This document shows positions 8,154-16,061 of a stretch of 23,888 bases of DNA, piece by piece. This stretch comes from JBIOUF01 sp044866695. Its GTDB lineage: Bacteria; Actinomycetota; Actinomycetes; Propionibacteriales; Nocardioidaceae. The notes under the pieces are model-generated. The model worked only from the letters and a program-made list of their open reading frames with translations, ran no database searches and was not told the DNA's origin. Made by a program: the position numbers and the translations under genes. The stretch lies in NCBI GenBank assembly GCA_044866695.1, contig JBIOUF010000192.1, positions 1-23,888 of the forward strand, read 5' to 3'. The number at the start of each line of letters is the position of its first letter. The first letter of the stretch is position 1.

Positions 8154-9344
8154 ATGACGACGATCGACGAGCTCGGCGACCTGCGCGGCAAGCGGGTCCT
8201 GGTGCGCTCGGACCTCAACGTGCCCCTCGACGGGCAGACCATCACCGACGACGGGCGGATCCGGGCCAGCCTGCCCACCCTGCGGCAGCTGCTCGACAAG
8301 GGCGCGCGCGTTGCGGTCGTGGCGCACCTCGGCCGGCCCAAGGGCGCCCCGGACCCGACGTACTCCCTGGCCCCGGTCGCGCGGCGGCTCGGCGAGCTGC
8401 TCGGCCAGGACGTCGCGTTCGCCACCGACACCGTCGGAGACAGCGCCCGCGAGACGGTGGCCGGCCTGCAGGACGGCCGGCTGGCGGTGCTGGAGAACGT
8501 CCGGTTCAACGCCGGGGAGACCAGCAAGGACGAGGCCGAGCGGCAGGCCTTCGCGCGGCAGCTGGCCGAGCTCGCCGACGTCTTCGTCAGCGACGGCTTC
8601 GGGGTGGTGCACCGCAAGCAGGCCAGCGTCTACGACGTGGCGCTGCTGCTGCCGCACGCCATGGGCGGCCTGGTCGCCGGTGAGGTGGACGTGCTGCGCC
8701 GGCTCACCGAGGACCCCGACCGGCCCTTCGTCGTGGTGCTCGGCGGGTCCAAGGTGTCCGACAAGCTCGGGGTGATCGACAACCTGCTCGGCAAGGCCGA
8801 CAAGCTGGTCATCGGCGGCGGGATGCTGTTCACCTTCCTGGCCGCCCAAGGGCTCGAGGTGGGCAAGAGCCTGCTCGAGGAGGACCAGCAGGACGCGTGC
8901 CGCGGCTACCTGCAGCGCGCGAAGGACTCCGGCGTGGAGCTGCTGCTGCCCACCGACATCGTGGTCGCCGACGCGGTCTCGGCCGACGCCACGCCCGAGG
9001 TCGTCTCCGCCGACGCGATCCCGGCCGACAAGATCGGCCTGGACATCGGGCCGGAGTCCGCGGACGCGTTCGCCGCCGCGCTGTCGGACGCGAGGACGGT
9101 GTTCTGGAACGGGCCCATGGGGGTCTTCGAGATCGACGCCTTCGCCGGCGGCACCCGAGCGGTCGCGGAGGCGCTCACCAAGGTGGACGGGCTGACCGTC
9201 GTCGGCGGCGGGGACTCCGCCGCGGCGGTCCGCAAGCTGGGCTTCGACGAGGCGGCGTTCGGCCACATCTCCACCGGCGGCGGCGCCAGCCTGGAGTATC
9301 TCGAGGGCAAGGCACTGCCGGGCATCGACGTCCTGGCCGACTGA
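8154..9344 (+). CDS. pgk: Phosphoglycerate kinase
   Basis: A 396-aa enzyme that moves phosphate from 1,3-bisphosphoglycerate to ADP. The N-terminal substrate-binding motif is RSDLNVPLD (about 19-27), with VAHLGRPKG following. The basic LENVRFN segment is also present. The C-terminal nucleotide domain shows LGGSKVSDKL, WNGPMGVFE and the glycine-rich VGGGDSAAAV near residue 350. The length is normal. The ATG has AGGGAGA 6 nt upstream. It is followed by tpi after only 19 nt, so the two are likely one transcript. Separation from gap by a strong hairpin suggests differential expression. Confidence 0.98.
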   Translation: MTTIDELGDLRGKRVLVRSDLNVPLDGQTITDDGRIRASLPTLRQLLDKGARVAVVAHLGRPKGAPDPTYSLAPVARRLGELLGQDVAFATDTVGDSARETVAGLQDGRLAVLENVRFNAGETSKDEAERQAFARQLAELADVFVSDGFGVVHRKQASVYDVALLLPHAMGGLVAGEVDVLRRLTEDPDRPFVVVLGGSKVSDKLGVIDNLLGKADKLVIGGGMLFTFLAAQGLEVGKSLLEEDQQDACRGYLQRAKDSGVELLLPTDIVVADAVSADATPEVVSADAIPADKIGLDIGPESADAFAAALSDARTVFWNGPMGVFEIDAFAGGTRAVAEALTKVDGLTVVGGGDSAAAVRKLGFDEAAFGHISTGGGASLEYLEGKALPGIDVLAD

Positions 9345-9363
9345 CGAGGAGCGAGACGAACCG

Positions 9364-10152
<789 letters not shown>

Positions 10153-10312
10153 GACCTGTTGCGAAAGTGCCTGCCGTCGCGAGCGGCGGCAGGCGTGGTG
10201 CCTCGCAAGGCGGACGAACGAAGTCGTAGCAGCGCTCCTTCGAGCGAGGACAACGCAGCGAGGTGCCGCGGATGTCGTCGCGTAGCAGGCAGCTGGACTT
10301 TCGTAACAGGTC
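10153..10312 (+). repeat. 160-bp element with 16-bp terminal inverted repeats (MITE-like or structured repeat)
   Basis: GACCTGTTGCGAAAGT at 10153-10168 matches the reverse complement of ACTTTCGTAACAGGTC at 10297-10312 with one mismatch. The left end starts 1 nt after the tpi stop. Inside are a perfect 8-bp hairpin (10169-10176 / 10187-10194) and a 5-bp hairpin with a 4-nt loop (10233-10246). GCCTGC at 10169 can also pair with GCAGGC at 10285-10290, extending the terminal stem. No transposase or credible ORF lies inside. It could be a miniature inverted-repeat element, an extragenic palindrome of a dispersed family, or a structured RNA or 3' UTR of tpi. Confidence 0.6.
10169..10194 (+). terminator. 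Hairpin directly after tpi
   Basis: GCCTGCCG and CGGCAGGC form a perfect 8-bp stem with a 10-nt loop, 17 nt past the tpi stop and inside the larger inverted-repeat element. It may serve as the pgk-tpi terminator. There is no T-tract. Confidence 0.4.
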
Positions 10313-10545
10313 GTAGTGCCCCGGCCGCCAAGGTTTGCCCTGGCGGCGCGGAGCGGGCAAGGGTTGGTGGACGGGGTACTCGTGTTTTCTCGCCGCTGGG
10401 CGCAGCCACTCGAGGTCGCCGTGGCGGACCGGTGCGGTCCCACGTGGCGTCACCTGCTCCCCGGTGCGGTCAGGTGCCTGGTGCCTCCCCAGGACCTGTC
10501 CTGAGACGCGCTCATCTCCGCGCCGGCCCGCGGTCCGGCATCGGT
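10313..10545. other. Gene-free stretch between the inverted-repeat element and the secG promoter
   Basis: I see no credible gene on either strand here. It contains a hairpin (CCGCCA 10325-10330 / TGGCGG 10341-10346, extendable by flanking G-C pairs) and a short palindrome AGGACCTGTCCT near 10491-10502. The frame open into secG from 10335 lacks a ribosome-binding site and conserved sequence, so it is treated as non-coding. Confidence 0.5.
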
Positions 10546-10551
10546 TAGGCT
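10546..10551 (+). promoter_or_regulatory. Candidate -10 element giving a leaderless secG message
   Basis: TAGGCT ends 8 nt before the secG GTG, and no Shine-Dalgarno lies between. The predicted transcript begins at or within 1-2 nt of the start codon. The arrangement matches that before uvrC. Confidence 0.45.
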
Positions 10552-10559
10552 GTGCCACC

Positions 10560-10796
10560 GTGGTCATCGCCTTCACCGTGCTGCTCGTCCTCACGAGCAT
10601 GCTGCTGATCCTGCTGATCCTGCTCCACAAGGGCCGGGGCGGCGGGCTGTCGGACATGTTCGGGGGTGGCGTGTCCAGCGGTCTAGGCGGCTCCTCGGTG
10701 GCCGAGCGCAACCTCGACCGGATCACGATCGGAGCGGGCCTGATCTGGTTCGCCTGCGTGATCGCGCTGGGATTGCTGTTGAAGGCCGGGAACTGA
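10560..10796 (+). CDS. secG: SecG, preprotein translocase subunit
   Basis: A 78-aa inner-membrane subunit that assists the SecYEG channel. It has the SecG layout: a first membrane helix (about 2-22, LLVLTSMLLILLILL), the conserved cytoplasmic loop HKGRGGGLSDMFGGG (23-37), and a second helix (about 56-74) after RNLDRIT. The GTG start gives the expected size. A longer in-frame opening upstream would add 75 unrelated residues and is rejected. Its position after gap-pgk-tpi is the standard actinobacterial order. A short hairpin follows its stop. Confidence 0.96.
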   Translation: MVIAFTVLLVLTSMLLILLILLHKGRGGGLSDMFGGGVSSGLGGSSVAERNLDRITIGAGLIWFACVIALGLLLKAGN

Positions 10797-10797
10797 C

Positions 10798-10817
10798 CCA
10801 CCGGTGGCCTCCGGTGG
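10798..10817 (+). terminator. Hairpin after secG
   Basis: CCACCGG and CCGGTGG form a 7-bp stem with a 6-nt loop, starting 1 nt after the secG stop. It is a possible terminator or attenuator before rbpA. Confidence 0.4.
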
Positions 10818-10853
10818 CGTGACGACTCTGACGAGGGCACAGGAGCGACGAGG

Positions 10854-11207
10854 GTGGCAGGTGGCGGGAACGCGATCCGGGGGAGCCGGGTCGGCGCCGG
10901 GCCGATGGGGGAGGCGGAGCGAGGTGAGTCCGCGCCCCGGCAGCAGGTGGTGTACTTCTGCGCCCACCGGCACGAGTCGGTGGTGACGTTCGCGATGGAC
11001 GCGGCCGTCCCCGCGTCCTGGGACTGTCCGCGGTGCGGGCTGCCCGCCAGCCTGGACCACGACAACCCGCCGCCGCCGCCGAAGATCGAGCCCTACAAGA
11101 CCCACCTGGCCTACGTCAAGGAGCGCCGTACCGACCAGGAGGCCGCCGACATCCTCTCCGAGGCGCTGCAGACCCTGCGCGACCGGCGCAAGCGCGGGGA
11201 AGTGTGA
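10854..11207 (+). CDS. rbpA: RbpA-family RNA polymerase-binding protein
   Basis: A 117-aa RbpA-type transcription activator that joins the sigma factor to core RNA polymerase and stabilises the open complex. Features in order: an N-terminal tail with AIRGSRVGAGPMG (7-19), a core with zinc-ribbon ligands C36, H38 or H40, C58 and C61 (CAHRHE, CPRCG), a basic linker KIEPYKTH (77-84) and a C-terminal sigma-interaction helix pair (KERRTDQEAADILSEAL). The zinc ligands are present as in streptomycete RbpA; the M. tuberculosis protein lacks most of them. AGGAG at 10841-10845 supports GTG 10854. It could be an RbpB-type paralogue, and the window cannot decide. It is followed by a hairpin and the kinase gene. 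Confidence 0.92.
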   Translation: MAGGGNAIRGSRVGAGPMGEAERGESAPRQQVVYFCAHRHESVVTFAMDAAVPASWDCPRCGLPASLDHDNPPPPPKIEPYKTHLAYVKERRTDQEAADILSEALQTLRDRRKRGEV

Positions 11208-11230
11208 CCGGCACGTCCCACGTGCGCCGG
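11208..11230 (+). terminator. Hairpin between rbpA and the kinase gene
   Basis: GCACGT and ACGTGC form a 6-bp stem with a CCC loop. CCG / CGG pairs extend it after a 2-nt bulge. It starts directly after the rbpA stop and ends 16 nt before the kinase GTG. It may end rbpA transcripts or reduce readthrough. Confidence 0.35.
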
Positions 11231-11246
11231 TGAGAGCGGGGGTCCC

Positions 11247-12677
11247 GTGATCGCCGACAGGTACGCGCTCGAGCGCGAGGTCGGCCGTGGCGGCATGGGC
11301 GCGGTCTGGCTGGCCAGGGACACCGTGCTGCACCGGCCGGTCGCCATGAAGCGGATCGGCGGGCTGCGCGGGGAGATGGCCGACACCGACCTGGCCCGGA
11401 TCCTCCGCGAGGCCCGGCTGGCGGCGGCGCTGCACCATCCCAACGTCGTGCCGGTCTTCGACCTCGTCGACGACGGGGGCGAGCACTGGCTGGTCATGGA
11501 GTACGTCGACGGGCCGACGCTGGCCGCCTCGGTGCGCGAGCGCGGCCCGCTGTCCCCGGACCAGGCCGCGACCATCCTGCGCCAGCTGGCCGGCGCCCTG
11601 GAGGCCGCGCACCGGGCCGGGATCGTGCACCGCGACGTGAAGCCGTCGAACGTGCTGGTGACCAGGGACGGGCAGGTGAAGCTCACCGACTTCGGCATCG
11701 CCCGCGGCCACGGGGACGTCGCGTTGACCACCACCGGGCTGCTGGTGGGCTCGCCGGCCTACCTGGCGCCCGAGGTCGTGTCCGGGGCGACCGCGACCCC
11801 GGCGAGCGACGTGTGGTCGCTGGGCGCCACGGCGTACTTCGCGCTGGTCGGCAAGCCGGCCTACGACACCGAGGCGAACGTGATCGGGACCCTCTACCGG
11901 ATCGTGCACGAGGAGCCGCCCCGGCCCGAGCAGGCCGGCTGGCTGGCGCCGCTGGTGGCCGGCACGATGACCCCGGACCCGGAGCGGCGCTGGTCGCTGG
12001 CGCAGGTCCAGCGGTTCCTGCAGGAGGGACCGGCGGACCCGGAGCCCGTAGCCCCCTCACCGCCGACCGTCCGGATGGCCGGGCTCGCCGACGCCTCGCC
12101 CACGCGGGAGGTGGCGCCGGTCCCCCCGCCATCCCCCCCGCCATCCCCCCCGCCATCCCCGCCGCCACCCCCCGCGCCGGCTCGGACCGGCCAGGACCGG
12201 CCCTCGTCCCGGGGCCGGCTGCTCGCCGTCGCCGCGGTCGTCCTCGCCGTTGCGGTCGTCGCGGGCCTGGTCTGGGCGGTCACCCGGGACGGGTCGGGCG
12301 ACCAGGAGCGCACCCCTGCCGCGCCCGCCACCACGCAGACCTCCGGGTCACAGTCGGAGTCGCCGACGGCCACGGCCGAGGGGATGACCGCGTTCGTGAC
12401 CACCTACCTCGACACGGTCACCTCCGACCCCGCCGCCGGCTGGGACATGCTCACCGAGGACTTCCAGAAGCAGAGCGGCAGCTTCGGGCAGTACCGGAAG
12501 GCCTGGCGCAGCCGGCCCAACGCCCAGGTCAGCAACATCTCCGCCGACCCCGACACCATGACGGTCAGCTACGACGTCTCCTACAGCGACGCCGACGGCA
12601 ACCCGCTCTTCGACGACCACGTCACCCTCCGCCTGGACTACGCCGACGGCACCTACCGCATCGCCGGGGAGGCCTGA
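11247..12677 (+). CDS. Membrane Ser/Thr protein kinase with an extracytoplasmic NTF2-like domain
   Basis: A 476-aa eukaryotic-type receptor kinase. The cytoplasmic catalytic domain (about 6-260) is complete: P-loop GRGGMGAV (13-20), lysine K35 in VAMK, catalytic HRDVKPSN (128-135), DFG (148-150), activation-loop threonines TTT (161-163), GSPAYLAPE and SDVWSLG. A Pro/Ser-rich juxtamembrane linker (about 265-325) holds a PSPP repeat. One membrane helix follows (about 326-346). The outer ~100 residues (from 377) resemble the NTF2/SnoaL-like sensor fold seen in some actinobacterial kinases; that call is from sequence pattern only. No PASTA repeats are present. GTG start chosen because the kinase fold begins at once. 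It sits convergent to pgl, next to carbon-metabolism genes. The ligand and substrates are unknown. Confidence 0.92.
   Translation: MIADRYALEREVGRGGMGAVWLARDTVLHRPVAMKRIGGLRGEMADTDLARILREARLAAALHHPNVVPVFDLVDDGGEHWLVMEYVDGPTLAASVRERGPLSPDQAATILRQLAGALEAAHRAGIVHRDVKPSNVLVTRDGQVKLTDFGIARGHGDVALTTTGLLVGSPAYLAPEVVSGATATPASDVWSLGATAYFALVGKPAYDTEANVIGTLYRIVHEEPPRPEQAGWLAPLVAGTMTPDPERRWSLAQVQRFLQEGPADPEPVAPSPPTVRMAGLADASPTREVAPVPPPSPPPSPPPSPPPPPAPARTGQDRPSSRGRLLAVAAVVLAVAVVAGLVWAVTRDGSGDQERTPAAPATTQTSGSQSESPTATAEGMTAFVTTYLDTVTSDPAAGWDMLTEDFQKQSGSFGQYRKAWRSRPNAQVSNISADPDTMTVSYDVSYSDADGNPLFDDHVTLRLDYADGTYRIAGEA
12129..12170 (+). repeat. 12-bp coding minisatellite in the kinase linker
   Basis: The unit CCATCCCCCCCG occurs at 12129-12140 and 12141-12152, with a variant at 12153-12164 and a partial unit after it. 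Each unit adds PSPP in the proline-rich linker. The poly-C runs make length change by slippage likely. In-frame units would alter linker length without breaking the gene. Confidence 0.7.
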
Positions 12678-12716
12678 GCCTGAGCCGGCCAGCTCGCGAG
12701 CCGCCGCGTCCGCGCG

Positions 12717-13493
12717 CTACAGCATCCAGGCGGCGTCCCGGTCCACGAACCACACGGTCCGCTCGGTGCCCTTGGGGCCGGCGGCGGGGACGTCGGTGAC
12801 CTCGGCGCCGCGGAGGGCGGCGGTGACCACCTCGGCCTTCTCCGAGCCGGTGGCGACGAACCAGACCTCGCGGGCCCGCATCAGCGTGGACATGCCCAGG
12901 GACACGCGCGTCGGCGGCGGCTTGGGAGAGCCGCGGACCGCGAGCACCGGGGCCGGGTCGGAGACCTCCGGGCGGCCGGGGAAGAGGGAGGCGCAGTGCC
13001 CGTCCGGGCCTACGCCGAGCATCAGGATGTCGAAGCAGGGGCCGTCGGCGCCGAGCGCGGCGGCCAGCTCCGCCGCGTAGGCGGCAGCGGCCGCGTCCGG
13101 GTCGTCGCCGAGCGGGCCGTCGGAGGCGGCGACCGCGTGCACGCGGGCCGGGTCCACCGGGAGGCGGTCGAGCATCGCGGCGCGGGCCTGACCGGCGTTC
13201 CGGTCCGGATCGGCCTCGGGCACGAACCGCTCGTCGCCCCACCAGAACTCCACGTCCGACCAGTCCACCAGGCCCACCTCGTCCGAGGCCGCGACGGCGG
13301 CGTGGACCCGGTCGGCGACCGACCCTCCGGTCAGGACCAGCGAGGCCGTGCGACCCAGGCCCTGCACCCGCGCGATGCTGCCGATCAGCGATGCCGCGAC
13401 GTGGCGGGCCAGCTCGTCGGGGTCGGCGTACCGCTTGACGCTCAGCCCGCCGGGCTCGGTGGCCGACGCGGCGTCGGGCTGCCGGTCGGCCAT
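12717..13493 (-). CDS. pgl: 6-phosphogluconolactonase
   Basis: A 258-aa DevB/SOL-type enzyme that hydrolyses 6-phosphoglucono-1,5-lactone to 6-phosphogluconate, the second oxidative pentose-phosphate step. Motifs: LTGGSVA (54-60), WWGDERFV (84-91), and DILMLGVGPDGHCASLFPG (155-173) with the likely catalytic His at 166. It is the last gene of the minus-strand operon. Its ATG is separated from the opcA TGA by a single base, so translation is likely coupled. The first ~18 residues are a non-conserved extension. It converges on the kinase gene with only 39 bp between the stops, and no clear terminator is seen there. Confidence 0.96.
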   Translation of the reverse strand: MADRQPDAASATEPGGLSVKRYADPDELARHVAASLIGSIARVQGLGRTASLVLTGGSVADRVHAAVAASDEVGLVDWSDVEFWWGDERFVPEADPDRNAGQARAAMLDRLPVDPARVHAVAASDGPLGDDPDAAAAAYAAELAAALGADGPCFDILMLGVGPDGHCASLFPGRPEVSDPAPVLAVRGSPKPPPTRVSLGMSTLMRAREVWFVATGSEKAEVVTAALRGAEVTDVPAAGPKGTERTVWFVDRDAAWML

Positions 13494-13494
13494 C

Positions 13495-14457
13495 TCAGGA
13501 CCTCCCGCCCTGCTTGGCCGCCGGCTGCTTGGCGGCTCTGGGGGCGTCGGCCTGCCGGGCCAGCCGGACCAGCCGCTTGACGGTCCGGGCGTACACGTCG
13601 TCGGGGTCCAGGCGGCGCAGCTCCTCGTTCAGCAGCTCGGGAACGGTACGGCGCTTCAGGGCGACCGGGCGGTCGGGCTGACCCGGTGAGACCAGCGTGG
13701 CCAGCTTGCCGTCGTAGCGGGTGAGCGCGACCTGGCCCATCCGGGTCTCCAGCACGACCGAGGTGATGCCGGGACCGTCGGAGCGACGGCGGACCACGGG
13801 CACGCGAAGCCGGTCGGAGAGCCAGGCGACCAGCAGGTCGCTGCTCGGGCTCACCCGCGGGCCGGTGACCTCGGCCCGCTCGACCTTCGCCGGCACCTGG
13901 TCCAGGGCGGCGGCGAGGAGGGCCCGCCACCCGGTGATGCGCGTCCAGGCCAGGTCGGTGTTGCCTTCGGCGTACGCCTGACACTGCCCGAGCATCGCCT
14001 TGGCCTTCCCGGAGTGCACCGACGCGGCGTCGGTGATCCGGCGGTTGGCGAGCCGGCCGAGCGGGTCGGCGGCCGGGTCGGCGGGCGCGTCGGAGGGCCA
14101 CCACACCACGACCGGGGAGTCGGGGAGCAGCAGCGGCACGACCACCGACTCCGGGTGCCTGGTGACCTCGCCGGAGAGCTTGATCAGGGCCATCTCGCCG
14201 GCGCCGCTGCGACCGGTGCGGATGTCTGCGGAGACGTGGCTGGCGCCGCGGCGGTTGCCGAGCACCACGCCGAGCAGCCGGGCCGGGTGCTCCCGGGACG
14301 CCGTGCGTGCGGCGTCGAGGGCCTCGTCGGCCTCGTCCTCGGGGACCACGATGACCAGCGTCATCACCATCCCCATGGCGGGGCTGCCCGCCGACCTCCG
14401 CGCCCGGACCAGCGCCGAGGCGATCTGCGAGGCGTCGGTGTCCTCGAGGGTGATCAC
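13495..14457 (-). CDS. opcA: OpcA, glucose-6-phosphate dehydrogenase assembly protein
   Basis: A 320-aa OpcA. In cyanobacteria and actinobacteria this protein activates or assembles glucose-6-phosphate dehydrogenase (Zwf), and it is regularly encoded with zwf. Recognisable parts are the N-terminal MTLVIVVPE strand, the RTGRSGAGEMALIKLSGE segment (about 80-97), VVVPLLLPDSPVVVWWPSDAP (about 105-125) and the conserved LAWTRITGWRALLA. It has no catalytic motif. A Lys/Ala-rich tail (PRAAKQPAAKQGG) is typical of high-GC homologues. Its GTG start overlaps the zwf stop as GTGA (4 nt), giving tight translational coupling with the enzyme it serves. One base separates it from pgl. Confidence 0.95.
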   Translation of the reverse strand: MITLEDTDASQIASALVRARRSAGSPAMGMVMTLVIVVPEDEADEALDAARTASREHPARLLGVVLGNRRGASHVSADIRTGRSGAGEMALIKLSGEVTRHPESVVVPLLLPDSPVVVWWPSDAPADPAADPLGRLANRRITDAASVHSGKAKAMLGQCQAYAEGNTDLAWTRITGWRALLAAALDQVPAKVERAEVTGPRVSPSSDLLVAWLSDRLRVPVVRRRSDGPGITSVVLETRMGQVALTRYDGKLATLVSPGQPDRPVALKRRTVPELLNEELRRLDPDDVYARTVKRLVRLARQADAPRAAKQPAAKQGGRS

Positions 14458-15986
14458 GGTCGCCTCCAGGTCCTGCCCTCACGGGCCAGCATGGCGTCGG
14501 CGGAGGCCGGCCCCCAGGTGCCGGCCGGGTAGCTGTCCGGCTTGCCGTGCGACGCCCAGTAGTCCATGACCGGGTCGAGCACCTTCCAGGACAGCTCGAC
14601 CTCTTCGTGCTGGGGGAACAGGGGCGGGTCGCCGAGCAGCACGTCGAGGATCAGCCGCTCGTACGCCTCCGGGGACGCCTCGGTGAACGAGCCGCCGTAG
14701 GCGAAGTCCATGTTTACGTCGCGGATCTCCATCGCGGTGCCGGGCACCTTGGACCCGAAGCGCATCGTCACCCCCTCGTCCGGCTGGACCCGGACGACCA
14801 GCGCGTTCTGGGTGAGCTCCTCGGTCGCGCTGGCGCCGAACGGCAGGTGCGGCGCGCGCTTGAACACCACCGCGACCTCGGTGACCCGACGGCCCAGCCG
14901 CTTGCCGGTGCGCAGGTAGAAGGGCACGCCGGCCCAGCGGCGGGTCTCGATGTGCAGCGTGATGGCGGCGTACGTCTCGGTCATGGACGTGTCCGGGATG
15001 TCGGGCTCGTCGAGGTACCCGGGCACCTTGACCCCACCCTGCCAGCCCTCGGCGTACTGCGCGCGGCTGGTATGCCGGTCCAGCCGCCGCGGCAGGACGA
15101 CGGACCTGAGCACCTTCTGCTTCTCGATCCGCAGCGCCTCGGCCTCGAACGACGTCGGCTCCTCCATGGCGATGAGCGCCATGAGCTGCATGAGGTGGTT
15201 CTGGATCACGTCGCGGGCCGCGCCGATGCCGTCGTAGTAGCCGGCCCGCCCGCCGATGCCGCCGTCCTCGGCCATGGTGATCTGCACGTGGTCGACGTAG
15301 TTGGAGTTCCAGATCGGCTCGAACATCGCGTTGGCGAACCGGATCGCCAAGATGTTCTGCACCGTCTCCTTGCCCAGGTAGTGGTCGATGCGGAAGACCG
15401 ACTCGGGCGGGAACACCTCCGAGACCACGGCGTTGAGCTCTCGCGCCGAGCGCAGGTCGTGACCGAACGGCTTCTCGATCACCACCCGGCGCCAGGAGTC
15501 CGCGCTCTGGTCGGCCAGGCCGTGCTCCTTCAGCTGGCCCACGACGTTGGCGAAGAACCGGGGCGGGATGGACAGGTAGAACGCGTGGTTGCCGTTGGTG
15601 CCCCGGAGCCGGTCCAGGTCGAGGATGGTCTGGCGCAGGGTCTCGAAGGCGACGTCGTCGTCGAAGTCGCCGCCGACGAACCTGATGCCCTCCGAGAGCT
15701 GGTCCCAGACCTCCTCGCGGAACTCGGTGCGGGCGTGCAGCTTGACCGAGTCGTGCACGATCTGCGCGAAGTCCTGGTCGGCCCAGTCGCGGCGGGCGAA
15801 GCCGACCAGGGAGAAGCCGGGGGGAAGCAGGCCGCGGTTGGCCAGGTCGTACACGGCCGGCATCAGCTTCTTGCGGGACAGGTCGCCGGTCACCCCGAAG
15901 ATGACCATGCCGCAGGGCCCGGCGATCCTCGGCAGCCTGCGGTCCTGGGGGTCGCGGAGCGGGTTGCGGCGCGCCGGTGGGCTCAT
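14454..15986 (-). CDS. zwf: Glucose-6-phosphate 1-dehydrogenase
   Basis: A 510-aa enzyme that oxidises glucose-6-phosphate to the lactone and reduces NADP+, the entry step of the oxidative pentose-phosphate pathway. The dinucleotide motif is GVTGDLSRKKL (31-41). The conserved EKPFG is at 171-175. The substrate-binding signature RIDHYLGKE at 199-207 contains the catalytic His and Lys. The length is normal for the family. The ATG is 75 nt after pgi. Coupling to opcA by a 4-nt overlap indicates matched synthesis of enzyme and activator. Cofactor preference for NADP is inferred from the family; some actinobacterial enzymes also use NAD. Confidence 0.98.
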   Translation of the reverse strand: MSPPARRNPLRDPQDRRLPRIAGPCGMVIFGVTGDLSRKKLMPAVYDLANRGLLPPGFSLVGFARRDWADQDFAQIVHDSVKLHARTEFREEVWDQLSEGIRFVGGDFDDDVAFETLRQTILDLDRLRGTNGNHAFYLSIPPRFFANVVGQLKEHGLADQSADSWRRVVIEKPFGHDLRSARELNAVVSEVFPPESVFRIDHYLGKETVQNILAIRFANAMFEPIWNSNYVDHVQITMAEDGGIGGRAGYYDGIGAARDVIQNHLMQLMALIAMEEPTSFEAEALRIEKQKVLRSVVLPRRLDRHTSRAQYAEGWQGGVKVPGYLDEPDIPDTSMTETYAAITLHIETRRWAGVPFYLRTGKRLGRRVTEVAVVFKRAPHLPFGASATEELTQNALVVRVQPDEGVTMRFGSKVPGTAMEIRDVNMDFAYGGSFTEASPEAYERLILDVLLGDPPLFPQHEEVELSWKVLDPVMDYWASHGKPDSYPAGTWGPASADAMLAREGRTWRRP

Positions 15987-16061
15987 CGGGCCCGTCCCGC
16001 TCTCCGCCGGCTCACCTGTGGTCCCCGGGTCCGGGTCGGCGCCTCGGCGTGGCCGGCCCGC

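Noticed and set aside
10335..10559. N-terminal extension of secG by 75 codons
   Set aside because: The extra sequence has no SecG homology or ribosome-binding site, and the GTG at 10560 gives the normal 78-aa protein directly after a -10-like hexamer.
12678..12716. Bidirectional terminator between the kinase gene and pgl
   Set aside because: Only 39 bp separate the stops, and I could not find a convincing stem in it.
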